Shown here one piece after another: positions 21,370 through 32,399 of a stretch of 64,000 nucleotides of DNA (positions are counted from its first letter, which is position 1; every line of letters starts with the position of its first letter). The DNA comes from Thinopyrum elongatum (Eukaryota; Streptophyta; Magnoliopsida; Poales; Poaceae), in the NCBI GenBank assembly GCA_011799875.1, contig CM022298.1, positions 498,255,357 through 498,319,356 on the forward strand, given 5' to 3'. The translations under genes and the position numbers were made by a program. The notes beneath the pieces are model-generated. The model saw nothing but the letters and a program-made list of their open reading frames with translations, had not been told where the DNA came from and made no database searches.

Positions 21370-21612
21370 TTAATTGAACGGGAGCGCGACGGCATACCGT
21401 CTTCTACTCTTCCTCGTTTTCTGTATGGTGCGGCTTCGTTGCCGGCGGGGCGGGGCCTCGACCGAGCCGCCGATGTCTCCTGCCTCATTGCTGGCGGGGC
21501 GGCGCCTCGGCGGAGCGGAAGAAATCCTCCGCCTCGTTGAAGGCGGAGCGGGGCCTTGGCGGAGCCGGCGATGTCCTCTGCAATGTTGCCGGCGGGGCAG
21601 GGCCTCGGCGGG
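21370..21612 (-). pseudogene. Distal part of a repeat-containing pseudogene split by the Gypsy element
   Basis: Reverse-strand continuation of the gene at 31520-31001. It consists of degenerate 48-bp (16-codon) units reading roughly NEAEDF-x-x-SAEAPPRRQ, in mixed frames because of small indels. The same GCCGGCGGGGCGGGGCCTCG nucleotide unit crosses the insertion point. It ends near 21370 with a Lys/Arg-rich tail. Function unknown. Confidence 0.5.
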
Positions 21613-21617
21613 GCGGG
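21613..21617. repeat. Target-site duplication GCGGG (left)
   Basis: Five bases GCGGG immediately before the 5' LTR, identical to 30996-31000 after the 3' LTR. Confidence 0.9.
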
Positions 21618-22093
21618 TGAGGGAGTCCTGGATTAAGGGGTCCTCGGGTGGTCGGGCTATGTAACATGGGCCGGACTGATGGGCCGTGAAGATACAAGGC
21701 AGAAGACCTTTCCTCGTGTCCGTGTGGGACTCTCCTTTTCGTGGATGGCAAGTTTGGTGTCCAGATGTATATTTTCCTTCCTCTGTAAACTGACTTTGTA
21801 CAAACCCTAGCACCCTCCGGTGTCTATATAAACGAGAGGGTTTAGTCCGTAGAAGCTATAATAACTCCCATAGACTAGACATCTAGGGTTTAGCCATCAC
21901 GATCTCGAGGTAGATCAACTCTTGTAACCCCCATACTCATCAAATACAATCAAGCAGGACGTAGGGTTTTACCTCCATTAAGAGGGCCCGAACCTGGGTA
22001 AACATCGTGTTCCCTTTGTCCCTTGTTACCTTCGATCCTCAGATGCACAGTTCGGGACCCTCTACCCGAGATCAGCTGGTTTTGACACCGACA
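21618..22093 (+). repeat. 5' LTR of the Gypsy element
   Basis: Begins TGAGGGAGTCCTGG, ends TGACACCGACA. It contains a TATA-like TCTATATAAAC about 290 bp from the start of the repeat region and the TTTAGCCATCACGATCTC leader. It is followed by TTGGTGCTTTCATTGAG, where a primer-binding site is expected; the tRNA match was not resolved. Confidence 0.9.
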
Positions 22094-22140
22094 TTGGTGC
22101 TTTCATTGAGAGTTACACTGTGGCATCGGCAGAAGGATCG

Positions 22141-25100
22141 ATGGCTCGTTTGATCATCAACAACGACGCTGTTTCCGGGGAGACCTTCCTCCCCGGCCAA
22201 CTATTTGTATTCGGCGGCTTCACTCTGCGCGCCAATTCAGTTGGTCACCTTGAGCAGATCGACAGCTACGCCCCTGGTCATCAGATCAGATTTGGGAGCC
22301 TGAATTACGTCGTTGATATCCGAGAAGACTTGATCTTCGAAGGATTCACGACCTTGACCACTTTTCCTCATCTTCAAGAAGGCCACCCATCGGATCCGTC
22401 ATCAGGCGCCGCTCAAAGACCAACTACTACCCCTGCCCTGGCCATAGATCCAGGGCAGGCCACCTCATCCAAAGATGGGATCTTAAAACCCACCGGACCC
22501 TCTCCTCTCATGGAGCCCTTTGTCGAAGACCCAAAAGCAACTGTATGTTCGGCGAGCCTGGAATCAAGCAGGACCCTCCTTGTCATCGGAGAGCCAAACT
22601 CACCTCTGGAGGCCAACTCCGAACTCTCAAGGCCTGCGCCTGGTGAACACAACCTGGAAGAGTCTGCCATCCCCAGCTCCGCAGGTCCTCGGTTTCCCAT
22701 CCGGCCTTCACTCTTAAGCGAGGCCCTGGACTTAATGCGATCTCTCGCCATCACGGAGGTATCACCTCCGAATTACGCACAGCCCGAACTAGGGGCTGAG
22801 TGCAGGGAATTTTACGTCCCACCCACCACCCACTTGATAGCCACTGTCGAGGACTTAACCGATATACTCGACTACGCCTCCAAAGACATCGACAGTATGG
22901 ACGACGATGCCGGAGCCGAACCAGGCCAAAACTCGCCCATCACCTGACGTTGGACTGCCACTTCTACATACGACGTGTACATGGTGGATACACCCAAAGA
23001 GGACGACGATGGCAATCAAGATCCAATCAAGGACAAGCCCGTCGAGGTACCACCGAAGCGTCGACGTCAGCAGCGCCGTTCACGATCGCGGCGGGAAAAA
23101 GAAAGTAATACCGGCACCGGAGACATTGACACTCCGGAGAATGCTGAAGACTCTGACAAACCCATTGAGCCTGTCGTAGAGCAGGATAATTGGGAAGAGG
23201 GACAAGTTAACCCCAACGAGCCAGTCGGGAATGAGGATTCGAAGGATAGTAACTATCTACCGATCTCCGAGGAGGATGCCAGCCTCGGCAACAAAGACTT
23301 CATCGTGCAAGAGGAACCCCTCGAAAAAGAGCGCTTTAAGCGATAGCTCATCGCAACTGCGAGGAGCCTACAAAAGAAACAGCAATAGCTTCAAGCCGAG
23401 CAGGATACGCTCAATGACAGATGGACCCAGGTCCTAGCTGCCGAGGAGTACGGCCTCGAATGCCCAACAAAGAGCTATCCGAAGCATCGGCTACTGCCAC
23501 AATTCGATGACGAGGCCCTAGAGCCAATACCGTCAAGATATAATCATGCTGATGAACCAGACCGACCACCACATGGACGGGACAAAGCGGCCACTCGTAC
23601 CGAACACCAGCCCGTGCCGCCTCGCCGTGAAGGCAAAGAGGCAGCAGCTCAGGGCTGCACCTATGACTTACGTCAGGACCTGGACAATAGAGCCGGCAAG
23701 ACCAGATCAATATACGGATCAAGGGAGCGTGCTCCGACGAGAAACGACGGCCTTCAAGCTGGGCATGAGCAGCATAACCGAACTCGGGCCGAAAACCAAA
23801 CACGGATGTCATCCGAACTCCGTCGTGACATTGCCCGATACAGGGGCGCCGCACACCCCTTGTGCTTTACCGATGAGGTAATGCAGCACCAATTTCCAGA
23901 AGGGTTTAAACCCGTAAACATTGAATCATACGATGGAACGACAGATCCCGCGGTATGGATTGAGGATTTTCTTCTCCATATTCACGTGGCCCACGGCGAT
24001 GATCTCCACGCCATCAAATACCTCCCCCTAAAACTGAAAGGACCAGCGCGGCACTGGTTAAACAGCCTACCAGAGAACTCTATTGGTAGCTGGGAAGACT
24101 TGGAGGATGCCTTTAGAGACAACTTCCAAGGTACCTATGTCCGGCCTCTGGATGCCGATGACCTTAGTCATATAGTCCAGCAACCCGGTGAGTCAGCCCG
24201 CAAACTCTGGACTTGGTTCTTAATTAAAAATAATCAAATTGTCGACTGTCCAGACACCGAAGCCCTCACGGCCTTTAAACATGGCGTCCGCGATGAGTGG
24301 CTCGCCCGACACCTTGGTCAGGAAAAGCCAAAGACTATGGCAGCTCTTACTGCACTCATGACCCGCTTCTGTGTGGGAGAGGACAGCTGGTTGGCTCGTG
24401 GAAGAAATAGTACCAGTGACCCTGGCACCTCCGAAGTCAGGGACGGCAATGGCAGGCCACAACGCAACAGACACAAGCGTTGAAACAATAACGAAGAAAA
24501 TGAAGATACAGCGGTTAACGCCGGATTCAGTGGCTCTAAATCTGGTCAGTGGAAGAAGCCATTCAAAGGAAATAAGGACGGTCCATCTAATTTGGACAAA
24601 ATACTCGATCGGCCTTGCTAGATTCATGGCACCCCCGACAAGCCTGCAAACCACTCCAACAGAAATTGTTGGGTCTTCAAACAGGCTGGTAAGTTAAATA
24701 CCGAACATAAGGGGAAAGGGCCGCCAAGCGAGGACGATGACGAGCCCCGCCCACCGAACACAGGTGGACAAAAAAAATTTCCCCCTGAGGTGAAAACAGT
24801 GAACATGATATATGTCACGCATATCCCCAAAAGGGAGCACAAGCGCGCACTAAGGGACGTCTACGCCGTAGAGCCTGTTGCCCCCAAATTCAACCCCTGG
24901 TCGGCTTGTCCGATCACCTTCGATTGCAGGGACCACCCGACCAGTATCCGTCACAGAGGTTCGACGGCCCTGGTCCTTCATCCAATCATTGACGGCTATC
25001 ATCTAACTAGAGTCCTTATGGACGGCGGCAGCAGTCTCAACTTGATCTATCAAGACACCGTCCGCAAAATGGGTATTGACCCGTCAAGAATCAAGCCTAG

Positions 25101-25638
25101 TAACACCACCTTTAAAGGAGTGATACCCGGCGTCAAGGCCCGCTGTACGGGCTCATTAACATTGGAAGTAGTCTTTGGTTCACCGGACAATTTCCGAAGC
25201 GAAGACTTGATCTGCGACATCGTCCCCTTCCGTAGTGGTTATCACGCACTGCTCGGATGTACTGCCTTCGCCCAATTCAATGCAGTCCTGCATTATGCTT
25301 ACTTAAAGCTCAAGATGGCTGGACCCCGCGGCGTTATCACAGTCAATGGAAACATGGAACGCTCCCTCCGTACCGAGGAGCACACCGTGGCCCTTGCAAC
25401 CGAGGTACAAAGCGGCCTTATCAAGCCGAACACTTCATCGGCCATCAAGCCTCCAGACACTATTAAACGAGTCCGGCCTACTCTGTAGAACGACAGCTCG
25501 GTCAATCCGGCGCTGGACTAGCAGTTCTGCCTCCATCCACCACCCTATCTAATAGCAGCATATGTACCGCGTGTGCATAACTACGCACTCAAAATAGCTT
25601 GGGCGACGACGGAGGCACTCGGCGGACGAGGTCCATAA
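22141..25638 (+). pseudogene. gag-protease frame of the Gypsy element, seven premature stops
   Basis: A single reading frame from ATG 22141 (MARLIINNDAV) to TAA 25636-25638, 1166 codons, without a frameshift. Premature stops are at 22945 (TGA), 23344 (TAG), 23386 (TAG), 24481 (TGA), 24619 (TAG), 25486 (TAG) and 25519 (TAG). In order: an N-terminal gag region; a basic nuclear-targeting-like patch (PPKRRRQQRRSRSRR); a retrotransposon gag domain around 23880-24370 (PLKLKGPARHWLNSLP, WEDLEDAFRDNFQGTY); a degenerate zinc knuckle near 24615; and a pepsin-like retroviral protease with active-site LMDGGSSLNLIY near 25020. The frame then ends with a short tail (PPPYLIAAYVPRVHNYALK) and no polymerase. 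In an intact copy gag packages the RNA and the protease matures the polyprotein. Confidence 0.85.
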
Positions 25639-26833
25639 ATACGGCTCGACCCTATTCGGACCTTAATCTCCCTCTTCTTTTTTCTCTTTTCTCTCCTATT
25701 ACAGGTTCTTTAAAACCTAAAGTCACTTTACAGTGGCGCATGGCCCTTTCCCAGGCCCCTGCTATTTACACGATCGTCGATCCTTTCAAAGGATCCTCCA
25801 CCAAGGCGAAAAGCGGCGCAGACATGCAGTAGGATGTCCAAAGGATCTTCACGATACCTTTTCTTTTTTAGGACCTGTATACAGCTTTCCCTTGTTCTCA
25901 AATTCTTGGCATGTAAAATATCCCTGATGCTTATCGCATCATCTATAAAAGCACGTTTTGACATATCAATCAGACTATAGTGGAAAACAGCTTTTACCAA
26001 CCCTATTCGGTATTGGTTTATTTCATAATCTGTATTCCCTCTTCATGTCAGATTGGTGTACACACTTCGGCATAGCTTAAAATGCCAGGGGCTCTATTCG
26101 GCCACCTATATTTTCAACAAAAAAAAGAAGTCTGAACGCTTTTAGAGTGCACTTCGGTGTCCCGAACATTGCATTATATGCATCAGCTCTGAATCATGTC
26201 TTTGGTCAATAGTTGGGTTGCCCGGCTCCTGTGGTCACTACCTTACATTCCGCTCGTTCGGCTAGGGTAGTAAAGGGAGAACTACTGTGATTGTGTTTCT
26301 GGTTCGTCCGGTCAAACACCTCAGTAGAGAAAGCCGAAAACTGACTGTCATGGTGTGGCGAGAGCTGGTTAGCTATTCGGCGACTTGCTATAAATCTTTT
26401 GCGATTTCTTCCGTATTATGCGAAGGACTGGCCTCTGTCCGGTCATGTGCTTAAGGCATCCCAGTTCGGATAGCGGCATACGCACCAGGGGCTAGTACTT
26501 AGCCCCACCATCAAACTCCTATGGCTAAGTGAAAGTGATAAATCCCCATAGTCTGATTGCCTGGTTCGCCTACGCAGACACCTCCTTCACGGACCAAGAC
26601 ATTGGGTCAAGAGTGATCATGCGTTATTCTGAACACCCCCGTAGTATATATGTGGGGGCTGAAGCCGACGAATGGCAAACTTTCAAGATAACAAAATATG
26701 GCCGCACAGGAGGCAAGCAATTCCAGATAAAGACATAAATATATTACAAAGCCTTGGTTTACAAAACAATGTCTGGGTAGCTCGGATACATTCACTCAAA
26801 TATGATATCCTTTGAGCATTGGCCCTCTATTAA
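25639..26833. other. Non-coding junction between gag-pro and the antisense gene
   Basis: Where reverse transcriptase, RNase H and integrase would lie in an autonomous Gypsy element there is only AT-rich and pyrimidine-rich sequence (TCTTTTTTCTCTTTTCTC near 25675). Short ORFs have no domain. This is the 3' flank shared by the two convergent genes. Confidence 0.7.
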
Positions 26834-29800
26834 TCAGGCACCCTCAAGGACGTCTTCAAAATACCAGGACGGCTTGCGGTGGTCCTTGCCTTTGGGTGGG
26901 CCCTCGACCGCCACGATGGCGGCGTTCATCTTCGCCCAGTGCATTTTGACATGGGCAAAGGCCATCCGCGCACCTTCTATGCATGCCGAGCGCTTGACAG
27001 CTTCAATCCGGGGCAGCACGTCAGTAAATCGTTGCACCAGGCTGAAGAAGCTGCTAGGAATGGGTTCGGTTGGCCACAGCCAGACTATGACGTCCTTCAT
27101 GGCCAATCCGGACATCCTGTGCAGCTCTGCCAGTTGCATCATGTGGTTGTTCAACAGCGCCGGACACTCCGACTCCGCGAACTGTGACCAGAAGAGCTTC
27201 TCCATCATGTGCCCCTCCTAGGCCCAGAAGAACTATGCGGCGTCGGTGGCACTCTTCAAAAGATCCGCAAATGCGTCTGGAGAACTCCACAGTCGAGTGA
27301 GCAAGGCATATCTTTGATCGCCAAATATAGTCTGCAAAAGAAAGGGCTTACCAGCCGCTATCGGTTCGGACTGCCGGATTTCCTCATGAGCTGCCCGGGA
27401 CTCGGTCCTCGCCTCCTTGGCCTCTTGGAGGGCCTTGGCGAGTTCAGCTGCCTGGGTCTTATTCTTCTCCTCCAAGGAATTGCACTGGCCAGCGGCGTCC
27501 TTGAGCTCCTGCTCCACTTCCGTCACCCTCTCCTCGTACTGATGGCGGGCGACCTGTTCGGATTTAAATCTACAGCCGCTTTGTCTGCGGACGCTTTGCT
27601 CACCTTTGCCTCCTCCTTGGCTTGGGCAAGGGCACTCTTGAGGGTTTCAACCTCGGCCGTGCTGCCTGCAATCATACACATAGTAGCACATGAGTCTAAA
27701 CTCAGAATTTGCATATTAATTCAGGCATGTGCGAGATATTTCAAACATACCTTGCGCCTCATCGAACCGCTTGTTCATGCGGTCGATATCATCATCAGCC
27801 AGCTGCAGCCTTCGCTTAGGATCGGAAATTTCAGCGACCTGGGCGGTTACCGCGCGCCAACATGGAAGCCTATCATACAATATAAAAGTACGTCACCTCT
27901 TCCGAATACTATATGATCCTCTGTCCGATTTTTTCAAAACTAGACAGAGTCTCAGGGGCTACTATCTATGCACAGTTCTGTCCCATTATAAAAAGCGTCT
28001 AGAGCATTATGTCGCATACCTCAAAGCCTGTTAACAGGCTGGTGAAGGCTTCGTTCAGCCCGCTCTTGGCGGACTGAATCTTCTCAACCACCACACCCAT
28101 TAGGGTGCGGTGCTCCTCCACGATGGCAGCATGTCGTAGTGCTTCCACCAAGGTATTCAGCGCCTCCGGATTAGTGGAGGCCGCCGTCGGAGCTGATGCT
28201 CCCCCTCCTTCGAAGGGGGCTGCTCGCCTAACTCCGGGGCCACATTGGTCCCCGGAATGATGTCCGGCTGGGGGACAGATTGCTCAGGGCCTCCACCGTC
28301 TGTCGCCATGAGGGTCGCCCCCTCCATGTCTTCGGCAGCCGAGGTATTATCCTCGGGCGCCTTCTCGGCAGCCTTGCTTGCCCCTCCGTGGCCAGGAGAG
28401 GTCCTTTGGGACAACACCTCGGTATCATCCACGGTGATTGGCGAAGGAGCCCGCGGTGGCGTCTCGCTCTCTGCCATCTCGGGCGGCAGAGAACTCCCTT
28501 CAGACAGCGATGGTTGGGGGAGGTCGCGGGCTGGGCTGATACACACGAAATGACATGTTATATTACAACCATAACAGACCGAATATTTGCTGAGTATCCT
28601 TTTCGATACTTAGAATTTGGCCAGGGGGTTTTCCCTGAGGCGCCTCTTGGGGGTGTGTTCGACGTCTGTATCCGAATCGTCCGAGAGGGTTATCTTCTCC
28701 CTCTTGGACGCCCCCTCCTCCAGGTCTACGGAGGCAGCCCTTTTCTTCTTTCCTCCCTTTAGGGGAGAACCACTTTCCGCCTCCTCCTCCTCTTCATCTT
28801 CATCCCCCTCGTGGGAGGAGTGGGCTTCGGTTTCTCTGGACACTGCGTCCGAAGTACCTTTACGGCGGAGGCCACCTTTGGCCTCCTTGCCCTTCTTCTT
28901 GGTCTTCTTCTCTGGCACCTGATACTGCACCAGAACCAGCATCCTCGTCAGGAGAGGATTGGCTGGGTCTTCAGGTAGTGGAGCCGGACACTTGATCCGC
29001 TCCGCCTTCACTGTCTAGCCCTGAATGAAAGAATGAAAATATCAGTATAAAACTTTGATTTATTTACCGAAAATTGTGTTCGAAACTAAAATACTTACCG
29101 GTGTGGCCGGATTCTCAATGTCAAGACCGAGGTCTTCGGTCTTCTTCGGCCACGTCTTCTGGGCCTTGAAGAGCAGCTTCCAGATCTCTTCGTGCATTGT
29201 ACCGAAGAAGCGCTGCAGGGTTCGGGGACCTTCCGGATTGAACTCCCACATATGGAGAGGCTGGAGTTGGCAAGGGAGGATCCGGCGGGAAAGCATCACC
29301 TGAATCACGTTAGTGAGACTGGTATTCTTGCTTATCATATTTTTGATGCGCTTCTGCAGCATCATCACTTCCGTGGTCGACCCCCAGTCCAGACCCTTGT
29401 TGGTCCACGACGCGAGCCGCATTGGGGGTCTGGATCTAAACTCAAGAGTGGCTGCTCACCTGGAGCCGCGAGGTTCGGTGATATAGAACCACTCCTGCTG
29501 CCACACCTTGATGGTCTCCACGAAGGCCCCTTTAGGCCAGGTGGTGTTGGGGAGCTTGCTCACCATGGCGCCGCCGCACTCCGCATGTTGCCCGTCGACC
29601 ACCTTCGGCTTCACATTGAAGACTTTTAGCCATAGGCCAAAGTGTGGGGGGATGCGGAGTAGCGCCTCCCACACGACGATAAATGCCGAGATGTGGAGGA
29701 AAGAATTTGGGGCTAGATCATGGAAATCTAGCCCGTAGTAGAACATGAGGCCACGGACAAAGGGGTGGAGGGAAAACCCTAGTCCGCGGAGGAAATGGGG

Positions 29801-29968
29801 GATGAATACAACCCTTTCGCCGGGCTCCGGAGTGGGTGTGACTTGATCCTTGACAGGGAGCCTGTGTGCGATCTCCGCGGACAGATATCCCACCCCCCGG
29901 AGCTCCTTAATGTCCTTCTCCGTGACGGAGGAGGCCTCCCACTTGCCCTTTGAGCCAGATCCGGACAT
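26834..29968 (-). pseudogene. Spliced antisense gene in the Gypsy element (Transposase_28-like)
   Basis: Seven exons inferred from splice sites on the reverse strand: 29968-29460, 29435-29099, 29020 to about 28600, 28535-28020, about 27868-27750, about 27664-27343, 27331-26834. Exon 1 starts MSGSGSKGKW and holds the domain Pfam calls putative gypsy type transposon (PF04195): PEPGERVVFIPHFLRGLGF, then DFHDLAPNSF. Exon 3 is Lys-rich then acidic (DEDEEEEEAESG). Exons 5-6 form a coiled coil (VEQELKDAAGQCNSLEEK). Exon 7 carries EKLFWSQFAESECP and IEAVKRSACIEGARMAF. Damage: TAG at the start of exon 3, two TAGs in exon 7 and frameshifts near 28218 and 27570. The function of this family is not established; I infer a retrotransposon accessory protein. 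Confidence 0.7.
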
Positions 29969-30080
29969 GACTGAAGAGGTTGGTGGCGGTGGGAAATATT
30001 GAAGCTTGGGCACTGGAGCTTGAGGATGGGAAAACGGGAGAAGCAAGAAGGCGTGGGGAGAAAAGATGGATCTTTATCCA

Positions 30081-30090
30081 CTTATATAGG
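30081..30090 (-). promoter_or_regulatory. TATA box of the antisense gene
   Basis: Reverse strand reads CCTATATAAG, 113 nt upstream of ATG 29968. It lies between the gene and the 3' LTR, so the gene has its own promoter rather than using an LTR. Inferred from sequence. Confidence 0.6.
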
Positions 30091-30520
30091 CAGTAAATAT
30101 CAGGCGCCCCCCCCCCCTCAAGCCTTAAAACTCGCCTGTTCCCAAGGGGTCGTGCGAATGGCACGGTTGGATTACCCAAACCCGTATTGATGAGGATCCC
30201 GCAATAAGTGGGCACGATCTCCGCTCTGACAAGACGTGTCGATAGAGGCCGTATCTTGAAATGCGAAGCGGGAGGCCAAAAAACAGTTCGGAATGATAAA
30301 GAGGCTATATGTGACGTTTCGCCAAGAAAGCCGTCAGTTGATAGACATTACTTTGACTAAGCATTTTACCTCTGTGGTTGAGGGTTGTGACTGACATGCA
30401 AAGCCGGATATAGTTCTTTTATTTGGAAGATTGCTTTGAAGTATTCAGAGGAGGAACCCACCTTGCAATGAGAATCTACGTGCTGGATACATCGCCATTG
30501 AAGACTAGTTCAGGGGCTAC
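30091..30520. other. Internal spacer ending in the polypurine tract
   Basis: No ORF of note. A C-run lies near 30110. The last 12 bases before the 3' LTR (TTCAGGGGCTAC) hold a short purine-rich AGGGG, the likely plus-strand primer. Confidence 0.6.
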
Positions 30521-30995
30521 TGAGGGAGTCCTGGATTAAGGGGTCCTCTGGTGGTCGGGCTATGCAACATGGGCCGGACTGATGGGCCGTGAAGATACAA
30601 GGCAGAAGACCTTTCCTCGTGTCCGGGTGGGACTCTCCTTTGCGTGGATGGCAAGTTTGGCATCCAGATGTATATTTTCCTTCCTCTGTAAACCGACTTT
30701 GTACAACCCTAGCACCCTCCGGTGTCTATATAAACCAGAGGGTTTAGTCCATAGAGGCTATCATAACTCCCATAGGCTAGACATCTAGGGTTTAGCCATC
30801 ACGATCTCGAGGTAGATCAACTCTTGTAACCCCCATACTCATCAAATACAATCAAGCAGGATGTAGGGTTTTACCTCCATTAAGAGGGCCCGAACCTGGG
30901 TAAACATCGTGTTCCCTTTGTCCCTTGTTACCTTCGATCCTCAGACGCACAGTTCGGGACCCCCTACCCGAGATCAGCTGGTTTTGACACAGACA
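30521..30995 (+). repeat. 3' LTR of the Gypsy element
   Basis: Same sequence as 21618-22093 apart from about 16 substitutions and one missing A in TACAAACCC. Ends TGACACAGACA, then the target duplication GCGGG. Confidence 0.9.
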
Positions 30996-31000
30996 GCGGG
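30996..31000. repeat. Target-site duplication GCGGG (right)
   Basis: Matches 21613-21617 exactly and fixes the element boundaries. Confidence 0.9.
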
Positions 31001-31520
31001 GCCTCGATGGAACCGGCGAAGTCCTCCGGATTGTTGCCGGTGGGGCGTTGCATCTGCGGAGTCGGCGAAGTCCTCCGCCTCGTCGTGGGTGTCACCAAAA
31101 AGTGCCTCGCTCGCTTCATCGTCCTCCTTATAGGCGGCCGCAACATCCGCCACCCGCATGCGGTACCACCAGCGCTCATGGTGGCTCTCGCGGGCAGAGC
31201 GGTACGACTCGAGCAGTGCCTCCTGCTCGGCACGCTCCGCGGCGATCTGCTCCTCCGCCTGCAGGTGCTCCTGGAGGACCTGGTGGTTGTAGGCAGCATC
31301 GGCATGCGCCTCTCAGAACTTCTCCTCTCGCTGCTGCCTCATCATGTCCATGTATTGGGCACAGGCCTCTCGGATGGTCATGGTGTAATGCACCGGCGAG
31401 GATGGCATGGAGGAGGAGGTTGGCGGCGGCTTCGACCACCACGTTCTCCATTGGGACGTCTTCGTTCTTCTAGTCCGTCGTTCGCCCATCCCGGAGAGCG
31501 GTGGAGAGTGAGGAAGCCAT
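31001..31520 (-). pseudogene. Proximal part of a repeat-containing pseudogene
   Basis: ATG at 31520 (MASSLSTALRDGRTTD), TAG at 31470-31472, then a frame with VENVVVEA-like and AANLLLHAILAG segments. A 1-2-nt loss near 31395 shifts into TMTIREACAQYMDMMRQQRE, followed by EEQIAAERAEQEALLESY and later MRVADVAAAYKEDDEA. It runs into 16-codon acidic repeats (DEAEDFADSADA) that continue beyond the Gypsy insertion at 21612. The helical, Glu/Gln-rich middle suggests a coiled coil. It is reminiscent of repetitive Triticeae hypothetical proteins carried by DNA transposons; function unknown. Damage: at least one stop, two frameshifts and a 9.4-kb insertion. Confidence 0.55.
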
Positions 31521-31588
31521 GGTGGGAGTGGTGTGGAGAGGAGAAAGGGAACGGACGCGGATGATTGCGGCTATGGCCGGGGCAGCAG

Positions 31589-31597
31589 TTTATATAG
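31589..31597 (-). promoter_or_regulatory. TATA box of the split pseudogene
   Basis: Reverse strand GCTATATAAAC, about 70 nt upstream of ATG 31520. Supports the chosen start and strand. Confidence 0.5.
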
Positions 31598-31899
31598 CAA
31601 TGGTGGGCGGCAGAGGGATGGACGGGTAGCGCCGGAGTAGCCGCCTAGGCAACCGCATATCATTAATGTGGGCAGTAGATGGACAGACGGACGACAGTTG
31701 TTTCATTTGAACACGGAGCAGTCGCCTGCACCGGGAAGCGGCACGGGCGACGCTGACCATTTTGGGCGGGAATCGCGCGTGGGTGAGGGAGGGGGTCTGG
31801 GGGCCAGGGCAGTGAGACTCATGCTTGGCAGTGGTCCGGTCCAGCGGCCGAACATGCTGGCTCGCCAGCGAGCTCGCCAAGCTCAGTGACGACAACCAG

Positions 31900-32330
31900 A
31901 CGATGGACGAGGCTTCTGATCAGGAGCCGGCACCAACGCCGAAGCCGGTTCATGCCTTGTTCACCATAGAGCAGGTGCGGTTTGCACTTCGATGCCCTAA
32001 TGGCGGAAGAGCTACCAGTGCCGCCAGAATCGGCATTCCGGCAAGTGCAGTAGGACTAGTGCTAAAACCTCCTTCTCCTCAATGAGTACCGGCTCGCAGA
32101 GGGATGAATTGACAGCGAACAAGCAGACGTCAATGTCGTCGCAGACGTGTGGCCCGATGACCCTGGCTTCCTGAATGAGTAGCGGGCGTTGTATCAGACC
32201 ATCCGTAGGGCCCGCAAGGCCCTCTTCGTCGACCTTCGAGTTGTTGCGCTCACCGTGGCGGCGCTATCTCGCGTGGTCAACATGGTCAACAAACATGAGG
32301 CATCAGGAGATGGCTTTATGTGGAGAGGAT
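31900..32330 (+). pseudogene. Captured gene fragment, unknown family
   Basis: Starts near ATGGACGAGGCTTCTGATC (MDEASDQEPAPTPKPVHALF). A later frame reads DSEQADVNVVADVWPDDPGFLNE, a TAG, then ALYQTIRRARKALFVDLR and VNMVNKHEASGDGFM. Interrupted by frameshifts and stops. No domain recognised. Its 3' end runs into the same GTCAAC block that recurs at 33690 and 34400, so it lies inside the repeat structure of the CACTA-type element. Confidence 0.4.
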
Positions 32331-32399
32331 GATAGTATGGACACACCAGGGCCATCGCCGTACGTCGCAAGTGCCTACTTATTACAACTTTATAAAAAA

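Larger units (their letters stand above)
21618..30995 (+). mobile_element. Complete Gypsy LTR retrotransposon, lacks RT/RH/INT
   Basis: 9.4 kb, with LTRs at both ends (476 and 475 bp), TG...CA termini, and target duplication GCGGG. The + strand carries a gag-protease frame (22141-25638). The opposite strand carries a spliced gene (29968 to 26834) with its own TATA box. No reverse transcriptase (YxDD), RNase H or integrase motifs were found in any frame. It could therefore only have moved with help from an autonomous relative. The LTRs resemble, from memory, the Fatima family of Triticeae. By eye they differ by about 16 substitutions and one 1-nt indel, roughly 3.4 per cent. At a commonly used grass rate of 1.3e-8 per site per year that is about 1.3 million years since insertion. 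Confidence 0.9.
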
